NCBI GenBank assembly: GCA_037176885.1
Contig: JAWWNJ010000234.1
Span: 62,001-126,000, forward strand
Source: Favolaschia claudopus
Taxonomy: Eukaryota; Basidiomycota; Agaricomycetes; Agaricales; Mycenaceae
DNA length: 64,000 nucleotides
Direction of reading: 5' to 3'
The notes beneath the pieces were generated by a model. The model was not told the origin of the DNA, did not search any database, and saw nothing but the letters and a program-made list of their open reading frames with translations. This document shows positions 23,813 to 33,490 of this stretch, piece by piece. Both the position numbers and the translations under genes were made by a program. Within the stretch, counting starts at the first letter, position 1, and each line of letters starts with the position of its first letter.

Positions 23813-25231
23813 ACTCCTTGGGGTATTTATCATAGCATTTCGTACCGCTTTCCCGCTTTCGTGTTTTCATTGCTATCGTTCGTATCATCATCGACTTCAA
23901 ATCAATATAGCTCCGTTCATGAGATTGTCAAGGACATTCGGGTCTTTATATACCTCCGCTCGCGCGTTCAATGCGTAGCTTCTTCACCAGGAGCAGCTAT
24001 AGGCTATAGTTAGTCCATAGAGTTCAAATTGAATTTGGCTCCCCAGGGGTAACAATTTTCCACCCAGCAGGACCCGTCGTTCCTCGCAGGTGAGCTGTTT
24101 TTTGCGGCATAGTTATCAGATTCACTGGGCGAGGGCAAGGCGAGGGCAAGGCGAGGGGGTGAAGTAGTTCTCTTGAAGGTTGATGTATGCTCAATGATCC
24201 CGCTGGACAGAGTTTGACTCGTCAATGGACTCCGAGTCTGTAGTGCATAGCGCGCACCAGCACCCCGGTCCAGCGGGTTGAATGGGGAAAATCAAAATAA
24301 CAGGTTTACAGCAGCAGTGAGCTGAAATTTCTTTTTCCAAAACGGAGCGCGAGCCAGGAGATGCCAGCCTGAGGAAATCATTCTAGCTCATGGTCGTCAA
24401 CCCTGGCGGTAGCTTGTCTGTCCTTGCCTTGGCGGAACGAACAGGAAGACTTGACGCGCCCGTGCCGGGTGAACCCAATTCAAGCTGCATTCACCCGTGA
24501 CCTTTCCAGCCAGTGGGCTGAACTAATCACTGACAGGGGGCAAACGATCGGCGGGACCGGACACGATGAGAGGCTCAGGCTCGGGGGATCGGATACTTTG
24601 ACATGCAGCGCTGGACGAGACGAGACCTAAGGATGTCGACGGGAAGACAGCAGACTAGTATGGGCGTAGTCCAACTTAATATAGCTAGACATGAACCAGA
24701 GGCCTCGAGGTCGATAATATCGTTCGGTAGTGATCAGGCAAAGGCGGGGACTTGCAGTTCACAAGAATTCCGAGTCAAATAATCTTGGACGCCTTATTTT
24801 GCTTCCCAGCGAGATCCAGATAGATCGCGGCGCGCTATACGCTGACTCGGAGTCGCGCAAAGGAGGCGACATTCCATTCGTGATCATGGTGGGACAAAAC
24901 AGTTGTTGATGCCAACGCACTCAAAATCATCATACATAATGGTCCACCACTGTGACGACAACTTTGAATGGACTGCGAACCTGGAACCAGCGCCTCGAGC
25001 CTTTGCCATCCCAAGAACTCGCAGTTTATCTCAGGAAAAAACCAAGAGCGGTCCACGAATCGATTCTGGAATTTAGACCTTTGCGTGGGAGCTGACGGCT
25101 CGTCTTGTCTTCTTCGTCTTCCTTGTTGTTGCCGTCCGAGACCATATCATTATCGAGCAAGCTAGCTGCAGGCAAGCGGCGGCCCTGTAGTCTAGCTTAT
25201 TCCATCGTCCCCTGTACCACTTGTCGTCCCA
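23813..25231. other. 1.4-kb intergenic, no gene recognised
   Basis: No conserved protein is visible on either strand. A minisatellite-like GCGAGGGCAAG run lies at 24129-24157, as listed separately. The right end is the promoter of family copy B. Confidence 0.4.
24129..24157. repeat. Short tandem repeat, 11-bp unit x 2.6
   Basis: Two exact GCGAGGGCAAG units and a partial third sit in non-coding DNA. Confidence 0.8.
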
Positions 25232-26059
25232 ATGATCCCACCACGCCTTCTGCAGCGCTCCTGCGCAACATCTTCAAGTTTGAGGCAATTAGCACCCCGA
25301 CACCGACTGGAAGGAATCCGTCTAGGGACGCGTGCATACGTCTCAGGTGCTCCCAGACCGCCTACGTTTGCTGCCACAGTCTGGTATCGTGCCGATGGAA
25401 CGCCGCGTTCCAAAACGGAGGGGCTGTTCAAACGTTCGTACTCATATTCCTTCCTAATTCTCCGAGCTAACGCAAACGACGCGGCACCAGTCGCAGAATG
25501 GATGGCGCATGGCATTGCATTCATGATAGTGTACAAGATACTGAAAGAGGAATTTACCAAGCAAGAGAAGGTCCTTGAGGAAGAAAACCGCGCACGACAA
25601 AACGGGTTAATCGCTTTTCTGGCCAACATCCGAGATATCGACGGCCAAAACTATACCGACGTCGATTTATCCAACTACCCTTCCTGCTTCCACTACTTTT
25701 CCATTCTATCTCGTGCCATGCTTTTGCGTGAATACTCAGCGAAAAAAACGGGGGAAATACTTCTTGCCCTGGAGCGCGTAGACTCTATGCCTCCAGAGCA
25801 GCACGACAAAGCCCACGCCATCATGCGGGAGGCGGCAGAAACAGTGCATAAAATTCTGCTTCTTTCCGAAGATGACTCGGACACCGAATTCGACCCGGCG
25901 TTTCTGGGAGCCGTCACAGGTAGAGTGTTGGGGAAGGCGACAGTAGCGTTGGCTCGTATGTTGAATGATGATCGCGTCGCAGAATGGGCTGGTCTGTCTC
26001 TTCGGAGCAGACCCCTCAGTGACGAGGATGCAGATAAGGAGTCTCGGATATTAGGTTGA
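25232..26059 (+). CDS. WYR-x-DGTPRSK family membrane protein, copy B
   Basis: Function unknown. It begins MIPPRLLQRSCATSSSLRQ (presequence-like: Arg/Ser rich, no acids), then VWYRADGTPRSK, a predicted membrane helix (MAHGIAFMIVYKIL), a charged helix, and the family motif KAHAIMREAAETVHKILLL, ending in SRILG. The frame is open throughout at 275 residues. However, 25434-25490 has GT, GCTAAC and CACCAG at the right spacing and is 57 nt, a multiple of three. Removing it places the WYR motif next to the membrane helix exactly as in copies A and C. I therefore favour exons 25232-25433 and 25491-26059 (256 aa). The 3' half is duplicated in inverted orientation at 28950-29397. Confidence 0.7.
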   Translation: MIPPRLLQRSCATSSSLRQLAPRHRLEGIRLGTRAYVSGAPRPPTFAATVWYRADGTPRSKTEGLFKRSYSYSFLILRANANDAAPVAEWMAHGIAFMIVYKILKEEFTKQEKVLEEENRARQNGLIAFLANIRDIDGQNYTDVDLSNYPSCFHYFSILSRAMLLREYSAKKTGEILLALERVDSMPPEQHDKAHAIMREAAETVHKILLLSEDDSDTEFDPAFLGAVTGRVLGKATVALARMLNDDRVAEWAGLSLRSRPLSDEDADKESRILG

Positions 26060-26180
26060 GTAGGTGGGAAGGCGCTTGTATGAGTATGTACGGGGTGAGT
26101 CGATTCGTCACCATGCATCCCGCCTTCTGATATGTATCCGTGGCTTTCTCTGCAGAATGAAAATCTTCTATATAATATAA
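25735..26180 (+). repeat. Inverted repeat arm 1 (3' half of copy B and flank)
   Basis: From CTCAGCGAAAAAAAC through the copy B stop codon and about 120 bp of 3' flank, this matches the reverse complement of 28950-29397 closely. By eye identity is roughly 85 percent, and the flank is conserved as well as the coding part. The two arms enclose kinase 2 and a broken gene fragment. Confidence 0.85.
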
Positions 26181-26430
26181 CATAGCAGCAGAATGTGCCA
26201 AAGCAGAATGATCTTTAGACGATTCTAGCCCGAAAACAAGGTAAGTTCATGGAAGCAATACGACAGATGGATGGTGCTGGACTAGGAAACATGTAAACGA
26301 TACATAGACATGATGATAGACGTGCCGATATGGGACATTGGGACAACTTCAAGTCCGAGTTTGACCAGGCGGTTACGTAATCGCGAGGACAATCTTACTA
26401 CTAAGTTTTGACTAAAGTTTTGTTCCTCTT
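26060..26430. other. Intergenic between copy B and kinase 2
   Basis: It holds the tail of the inverted-repeat arm and the dispersed repeat at 26206-26280. Otherwise it would be the kinase 2 promoter; no motif was identified. Confidence 0.5.
26206..26280 (+). repeat. Dispersed ~74-bp repeat, copy 2
   Basis: This is the partner of 7786-7860, sharing AGAATGAT, GACGATTC, TTCATGGAAGCAATA and GATGGATGGTG in the same order and strand. Confidence 0.55.
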
Positions 26431-28466
26431 ATGCCTTCAATCGACTATCGCGCCGTTTCGGAGGTTCACTTCCTCGAAATCGACATCTATCTCCAGGCAG
26501 CAAGGTCTGGCGTATTCGCTGTAGATCCCCCAGATTTTCGCGCCATCGCCCGCCAGAAACTCACCCGTTTAACCACAACACAGTTCCATGAACTGTGCAC
26601 CGACGTTTACGACGAGCTCGTTCGCAGGAGGTACAGGAAGAAAGGCATGCGCGTTCTTCATTGTTCCTCCTACTCTCCTTATGTCGCACAGTGCATTTCC
26701 TCCCCATCCGCGAGGAGCTCCATCCATTACGAAACAAAGCTCGCCAAAAGCTCGCAACTCTCACAGTCCCTCGTTTTGAACTTTTATCTGGCGACGTGCG
26801 TTTTGAGCTAGCCCGACGATACCCCAAGTCAGTACAAGGATCCTCTCTTCAGTGTTCGCCTACCGACGAGGAGGGCGATGGATCTGAAGGTACTGTGATT
26901 TCTCTGAGGCGCCATCCGTGGCGAGCCTTAGTAGTCGTTATTCCGTGCCATACTCTCATACAGGTGTCTCAGAGTTTACCGCTGTTTCTATCTCCGTGGA
27001 AGATACAAGAAGGATTCATGGGCCCCCAGAATTAAAGCGCTGGTTCGACTTGAACAGCACGTCGACGCCGGGCTACTTGGGTGCTCTCCTTATAAGTTGG
27101 AAATATCGACAACGTCTCCTGATGCTGCCTGACGCCGAGAGGACCCGTCAAGTTCATCACCAGCTAGAACAGGTCGAGACTGAGATCATAACGTTTTATA
27201 CCAACATTATTGACTGTGAAGACGCTGGGTTTGATGCGCAGCAACTCGAGGAGAGCCATGCCCAAGCGCTTATAGACGCCACTCAGGATGTTCGTGTCTT
27301 TTCGTATCCGATTCAGGTGCTTATGCTGACATGCCCATCAGGTAATAAATTGGGGTGCCCTTCCGAATGCAACGTCTCGCCGCAAGGCTCGACAGTTAAT
27401 GCAGGAACTGTCTGAGGCTCGTGAAAAACTGTCAATACCTGCTTCCCTTTACATAGAAGGCGTCAGTGACCACGACGAGCATCCAACATATCACGGAGGG
27501 TTTGGAGACGTTTTTCAGGCTTCATATCAGAACAAGGTGGTTGCCTTGAAGCGTATCAGGGTCTTCACCGCTAATCCTACCGCCAATCGGCGACACCGTC
27601 GGGTGAGTTTTCTATTGCCCCGAGTGCGTCCCGCTTCATGAACAGACGCGATAGGAGATGTACATGGAAGCTTTGCTTTGGCAAGGTCTCCGCCACCAGT
27701 TCATCCTTCCGTTATTGGGCATCGATCGTACAACATTCGCCCCGGCATTCTGCATGGTTTCACCATGGATGAAGCACGGAACTGTGCTAAAATACCTCAA
27801 AGACCGTGGGCGCGGCGACGTGGATAGATTAGTGAGCATGTCATGTCTCCCTTTGTACCGTATTCATGAAGTTTGTCAGCTACTCGAAATTGCGCTAGGG
27901 CTGGAGTATCTTCATTCCGTCAGCGTCATCCACGGTGACCTGCGTGGGTTGAATATCTTGATCTCTGACGAGGGCAACGCCTGTCTCTCGGACTTTGGTC
28001 TCGCCACAATGATTCCAGACACCGACTCCAGCACGGGAATGCTTTTGTCGAGCTCTAACCATGCAGGGAGTATACGATGGTTTGCTCCGGAACTCATCCG
28101 GCCGACCTCTTTCGGGCTTCAACGGTTTTTGCGCACAACTGCGAGCGACGTGTACGCATATGCTTTGGTGTGCATAGAGGTATGTGCCTGTTCTATCTTC
28201 ATGTTGATCGTTCAATTGACTGTCATGACGAGTAGCTGTATACCGGCGAACCACCTTTCTCCCAGCTCAAGGATCCTGCAGTCTTACTTGGGGTCATTGA
28301 CGGCATGCGACCTGAGCGTCCCCCCTCCATGTCGACTCCATTCTTTGAGCTGGTTACCTCCGCATGGGCCGCCGACTTTCGCATTCGACCCAACAGTGGG
28401 GACATCGTCTGCGCTCTGCATGGCATGGGTGTGGTTTCTCCGGGTTATGATCATCCAGTGGCTTGA
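26431..28466 (+). CDS. Spa2/GIT (SHD) repeat protein fused to TKL-like kinase
   Basis: The ATG at 26431 starts a segment like the N-terminus of the polarity scaffold Spa2: VHFLEIDIYLQ, then SHD repeat 1 (ARQKLTRLTTTQFHELCTDV, YDELVRRR), a splice, FLPIREELHP, and repeat 2 (ARQKLATLTVPRFELLSGDV, FELARRYP). The frame then passes through an intron (GTACTG...ACAG, split Gly codon) into FTAVSISVEDTRRIHGPPEL and a helical segment shared with kinase 1 (LLISWKYRQRLLM, LEQVETEII). The kinase follows: GGFGDVF, VALKRI, HGDLRGLNIL, DFGLA, HAGSIRWFAPE, SDVYAYALVCIE. All joins examined are in phase and the TGA is at 28464-28466. SHD repeats normally bind MAPK-pathway kinases, so a fused scaffold-kinase is inferred. 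The alternative is two genes joined by my splice choice. Confidence 0.72.
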
Positions 28467-28699
28467 AAGACGGACATATCAAAGTTTCGCAATTAGCATC
28501 TCTACTGCTTTCGCGCTTTCCCGCTCTTTGTTATCGCTTGTATCTCACTACATCCATCTGATACCTTATGTATTTATATGTAACTCAATTTGCTTGCCTG
28601 AATGCATGTTTTTATTCCGGGGTTTCAGTTGTAGACTTTTTGTAACTGTAATTATCAGCAAGGCTCGTTTCAGCCTCTGTTGTATTATGAATCAAGTAA

Positions 28700-28949
28700 A
28701 TGGGGGACGTGGAATCCGACGACAGTCGTTCAATACAAGAGAAGCCTGCGAACCCAGAGGCTGGATGTAAGTAGTTCGTGCCTTCGACTCGCACATCCCA
28801 CCTTACTCGTTCACAAACAGGCCGGGAGGACAGGTTGCCAAATTTGCAGCGACCGCAGGTACGAGGACCGTATTGTACCGTCTGTCTCCGTCGTCCGAGA
28901 CCACTCTGTACGTGCGTCTCGGGAACAACCGTGCATAATCGAGAGTATT
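28700..28949 (+). pseudogene. 5' fragment of a broken gene, possibly DTW-domain type
   Basis: The ATG at 28700 starts MGDVESDDSRSIQEKPANP. The exon ends at 28766 with GTAAGT, and a 54-nt intron ends in ACAG at 28820. Exon 2 continues in phase to a Cys-rich motif, RGPYCTVCLRRPRPLCTC. This resembles the N-terminal C-x2-C...RP...C-x-C signature of DTW-domain tRNA aminocarboxypropyltransferases, but the spacing has one extra residue. About 30 bp later the sequence becomes the inverted copy B remnant, so the rest of the gene is missing. The clean start and intron argue that this was the real 5' end of a gene. The family name is tentative. Confidence 0.5.
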
Positions 28950-29397
28950 ATTTCAAATATGGAAGATTTACATTCTGTCTGCAGAGAAAGCCACGGATAC
29001 ATATCAGAAGACGGGATGCATGCTGGCGGATCGACTCACCCTGTACATACACAAAGCGCCTCTTGATCTACTCAACCTACTATCCGAGACTCCTTATCTG
29101 CATCCTCATCACCGGGCGGTCTGCTCTGAAGAGACAGACCGGCCCATCCTGCGACGCGGTCATCGATCAACAGACGAACCAACGCTACTGTCGCCCTCTC
29201 CAGCACTCTACTACTAGTAACCTGTGACGGCTCCCAAAACTGCCGAGTTGAATTCGGTGTCAGCCTCGCAAAGAAGAACTTTATGCACTGTTTCTACCGC
29301 CTCCCACATGATGGCGTGGGCTTTGTCGCGCTGCTCTGGAGGTAGAGAGTCCAAGTTCTCCAGAGCTTGAAGTACTTGCTCGGTTTTTTTCGCTGAG
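28950..29397 (-). pseudogene. Truncated inverted copy of family member B
   Basis: Read on the minus strand this starts with SAKKTE, continues through a copy of the KAHAIM-EA-ETVHK motif and the 3' coding end, and covers the 3' flank of copy B. An insertion of about 10 nt beside the GAVTG codons introduces TAG stops. The whole 5' half (presequence, WYR motif, membrane helix) is absent. It is therefore a dead fragment, joined at its left edge to the broken gene at 28700. Confidence 0.85.
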
Positions 29398-29557
29398 ACC
29401 TCATAGACGTCGCTCTCGCTTCTATTGAATCAATTAGCAAACCTGTTTATCTGGTCTATTTGGGGCTTGCGCCAATTTAAATGGCTGTGGATGTACAGCA
29501 GTATATAGAGGTCTAACTTCAAAGTTCGGTGTATGCAATATTCAAGAAATTCTACAT

Positions 29558-31672
29558 TCAACTGCGTCCCTCACCCGATAGAATGGTCTCTACATGAGCA
29601 GCACTGCGAGGAATGAAGTTGGCAGGGAAAGGGTTCGGCCGTCTACAAGTGCTATCAGTACTGAGTAACCGGTCAGCATGAAATGCGAAGGACACATACG
29701 AAGTCAGTCCCTCCGTGCAATTGTCGGGGTCGATCTTCATAGGCATGCCGTTGCCGTCCTTCAAAGGCTCGATGTGGAAGCCCCAGAGCATGCGAACGAT
29801 GGCAATCCACATGCTCTTAGCAGCCAAGTGTTGACCAGGGCACTCACGACTGGACAATTTGGTCAATGAGAGAGGATGGCGAAGAGAGTGCAGAGCATAC
29901 CGGCCAAATCCGAAGCCATAGTTGCCCAAACCAAGAGTCTCCGTGTTAAAGAAGTCGGTGCCAGGCTCCTTATACATGAATCGATCGGGGTTGAATCCAT
30001 ACGAGTCGGGGAACTCCTCCTCGTTGTGGTGCTTCGGCGATGTTAGCACTAGGCAAGCAAGCATCTTGGGATAACATTTACCATGTTCCACAGGGATGAG
30101 ATGACCGTGGTGCCTTTGCGAATCTGTCGAACATCAATCAGACAAAACGAGTTGCGCTCAAGGGGAAGCATACAGTGTAGCCCTTGTACTCATCGTCTTC
30201 GTCGAGATAGTGTGGGAATGACAGTGAGACTGTCGGTGCCCATCTTCAAAGAAAAAGTCAGCTCGGCATGTTCGGGAGACGACTACAAGGAGAAACGGAC
30301 CTGATCACTTCCTTGATGAGGGCAAAGCAGTAGGGTAGATCCATTCTTCTCGAGAAATCAGGGACAGTGTCGGGGCCAAAGACAGAGTCCAGCTCTTCTT
30401 GCGCCTTCTTTTGGGCAGCAGGGAACATGGCCATAGCCATGACGAACCAGAGCAGGGTTGCAGCACTGGTACCAGTTCCAGAGGCGAAAGCAGTCCCGGC
30501 GACTATGGGATGAAGCTCAGAGATATTTTATGACATGGAGGAAGGAACGCACTGTAGAAGATTTCCTCATCGGGCATGCTCTGCGTCTTTTGCTGATCGA
30601 ACAAGCGGGCAGTGAAGCACTCCAACTCCGATCTTGCGCCATTCTATCCTTGACCTCGTTGCAAAGACGGCCGTAGAGCTGCAAAACAATGAATCGCAGA
30701 ACCACACGTGGATAGTGCTCAGACTTACAGTCAGTTCCCGCTTGCGCTTGCGGAGAGCTTCTTTGCGCCACCTAGAACAAGAATCAAATGACAGGCTTGG
30801 ACCATGGGATCAAGACGGCGTACGGGGACAAGATATCTGGCAGATAGTCCAGGAATGGGAATGTGTCAACCACATGGGCGCCGGGATTGATATCGTATAC
30901 GAAGTCCGCCAGAACCTTCTGCACCTCAACGAGGTCTTTGCTGTCCTCGGCAAGCTCTTGACCGAAAGTAAGAAGGAAAATGAGGGATGCGGGGAAACGC
31001 GGGACGTGACGGAAGAATTCCGTAGGCGCTTTGACAAGGTCCACCAGCAGGCGGTGGGACTTCTCCAATTGCAATCCCTCATAACCGCCAACAGCTAGAA
31101 TACATATATTCTCAGTCTACATTGCGACACGATGCGAAATAAACGACGGACCACGGGGCTCAAGCATGGAGTGGAAGGCGGCGATGTGTCTCTTGAACAT
31201 CTCTCCGTAGGGTAGAAGCGTGAATCGCATATTATTCGACTGATACTTTCCGGCATAGACGAGCGGTCTCCGGGATGAATAGATGCGAGAGCGGCGCGCG
31301 AGCTGCAACGATGTGTTAGCGAATATATATAGCTGGGACAAGGTCGCGCACGAGTTCTTGAGCATCAACGGGATCGCTCAGAATGAGAATATCATCTCCT
31401 GCGAAACTTAATTTGACAATCGGCCCTGTGTATGATTTCGTGTGAATGCTTGGCCTCCGAATGAACGCTGGGTAGAAAGAAAACACACCGTATTCATGCC
31501 AGAGGTTTTCGTAGTACTTCCATGTGTGGATTGTTGGCACTTGAAATGTGTGGCCGACAAATGGATGGGCACGCGGGCCAGGAATCCGTTTCCCGGTCGA
31601 TCGCCCGTTAATCCAGTAGTAGGCAAGGAGAATAGGCACCAGAAGGCCGGCTGAATTGAGAAGAATACCCAT
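29558..31672 (-). CDS. Cytochrome P450 monooxygenase
   Basis: Membrane-anchored, haem-thiolate P450. The ATG at 31672 opens an anchor helix, MGILLNSAGLLVPILLAYYW, followed by the proline-rich hinge IPGPRAHPFVGH. The I-helix exon has SGTGTSAATLLWFV (about 30430-30500). The ExxR motif is KEVIR in the exon near 30305-30440. The haem loop is split by an intron: FGFGR, then ECPGQHLAAKSM, preserving the cysteine. The last exon ends near ETILSGEGRS with its stop at 29558. All key residues are kept. It resembles the multifunctional P450s of the CYP64/CYP5144-like group that agaricomycetes carry in many copies; the substrate cannot be inferred. At least eight introns. Confidence 0.9.
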
Positions 31673-33490
31673 TTTTTCGTTGATAAAAAGGGGGCTCGGC
31701 TCCCCGAAGACACTGAGGGCAAAGAGAATTGTGTCGGGGATTTTATATCTAGTCCAGCCACGAAAAATCCCGACAGCAATCGCGTTCGCAACGAGATCCC
31801 GCCACTCAATGTCATGTCAAAGCAGTTTTTGAAGCCCATCCGTAACAGAAAAACACCTGCGCGTCGAAGGCAAAGATCGTGCACAGGTCAGCTTGGTAAA
31901 GGTAACGCCCGATTCCAGGGCAACCCGCCTGCAATCCTTTGTGGATATGATAAGCCGGGGATCCCTCCCAGCAGATCCGAGGGCGCGGAAGAAGCGGGTG
32001 AATGATTCCTCGTTTACCCAGGTATCTTCGAGGAAAAACAACCCAGTAAAGCAGTTTTAGCGCGAAATATTACGGCGCTTGTGGAGGGTTTGAGACACCC
32101 TCATGGAGAATAACTCGCGCGATTTAATGACCTGACTACGCAGGCAAAACACGTCAAGTCGAAGTCGAAGGACAGTCAGAGTTACAAGTCGTCCACAACC
32201 GGGGTAAGCAGTAGCCCCATCTGATGGGAAGTTGCTTACGGAAACCCGCGTTCAACCGAAACGGGATTCTTGTTCCTCGCCAATTGGCACGGTTTTGTAT
32301 ATCCTCCAACGAAACTCTCTGGATATCCGAAATGTCTTGATCTGATGCAGCATGGCGGCATGCTGCAATATCTTCACCCCAAATAGTCGTTAAGCTGTTG
32401 ACTTTGGAGTCAGACGCCAAACTTCCTTTTCAATTTCCTGGCACCGACATATGAAAATCTGGGCTGGGATCCCGCCTTGTCCCAGCTCAAAGATACCGCC
32501 GTCTGTGACTCCAGCGGCCTCAATTTTTCTTTTTGACCCATTGACGGACACATGGACTTGTCGCCAAACAAAGCATGGCTCGCGCCCACGGCTGACCCGC
32601 ACCCTCTACACTCCGTTTCCTTCGCTTTCTGCTTAGGTTACGACTGACGTTGAACGTTCCTCTGGGATTGGAACTGACATTCGAGGCATTTCTCCCCGTC
32701 ATGTCTCGCCGCCGGTCTCATACTTTCCTTGCTCTCCCTTCGGATCTTTCAGCCTTCGCCATCCTCTAATGGAGCCAAAATGCTCTGCGTCGTTTGTCAT
32801 GAGAAGAGGTAAGTAGGCGTGATAGACGTCGCGGCCGCAATACACGGGATTCCATGATCGTGAAGTGATGGCCTATGGCGGCGTCTTACACCGGAGAAGA
32901 TTTTATACAAGCGAGGCGGGGTACGAGATCGTTGCAATATTGGGCTTGGATCGGTCCGACTGCCAGCCAGGGGAGCTGGACACCGGAGCTGCAGGCAGCT
33001 CGATGGATGAAGGAGGTTTGCATTCTGCAGAAATAGATGATTTCGGGAAGAAAGATAAGTCGGCCCACTACTTTGCCGTATCTGCGTTCCGCCTGTTTGG
33101 AATAGAGGCGGCTTTGGTAACGTCGCCTTTGTTCAGACTGTCTCGTGCATTCTGTGTCTAGCGAATTATCGAAGAACAAACGTCCCTAACAAATGATTTA
33201 CGACTTTCGGGTCGCCGGTATGCATATGGCCGGTGACAAGCGTACCGGTCGGAGAGTGACGGAGCATGTTAGCGCTCAGGACTCTGTCGTGGGCCCCTAC
33301 ACTATCGCAACAGATTCGAGTAGCAAAGCCACACAGATCCGTTCTCCCCGCGGAAGGCACTTCCTGCTTCCTGCCGACCGCTCAGTGCGGTCTATCCACC
33401 GTAGCTTTGCCATAAAAAGCATTGGGTGTGGGGCGCTGAAACAAGGAGATTTGAGAATGAGTTACGGCTAAAATGAACAAATTACACACA
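31673..33490. other. 1.8-kb intergenic, no gene recognised
   Basis: Several open frames of 60-100 codons occur on both strands (for example minus 32154-32420 and minus 32886-33179). None carries a motif or splice pattern that I trust. It includes the upstream regions of the P450. Confidence 0.4.
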
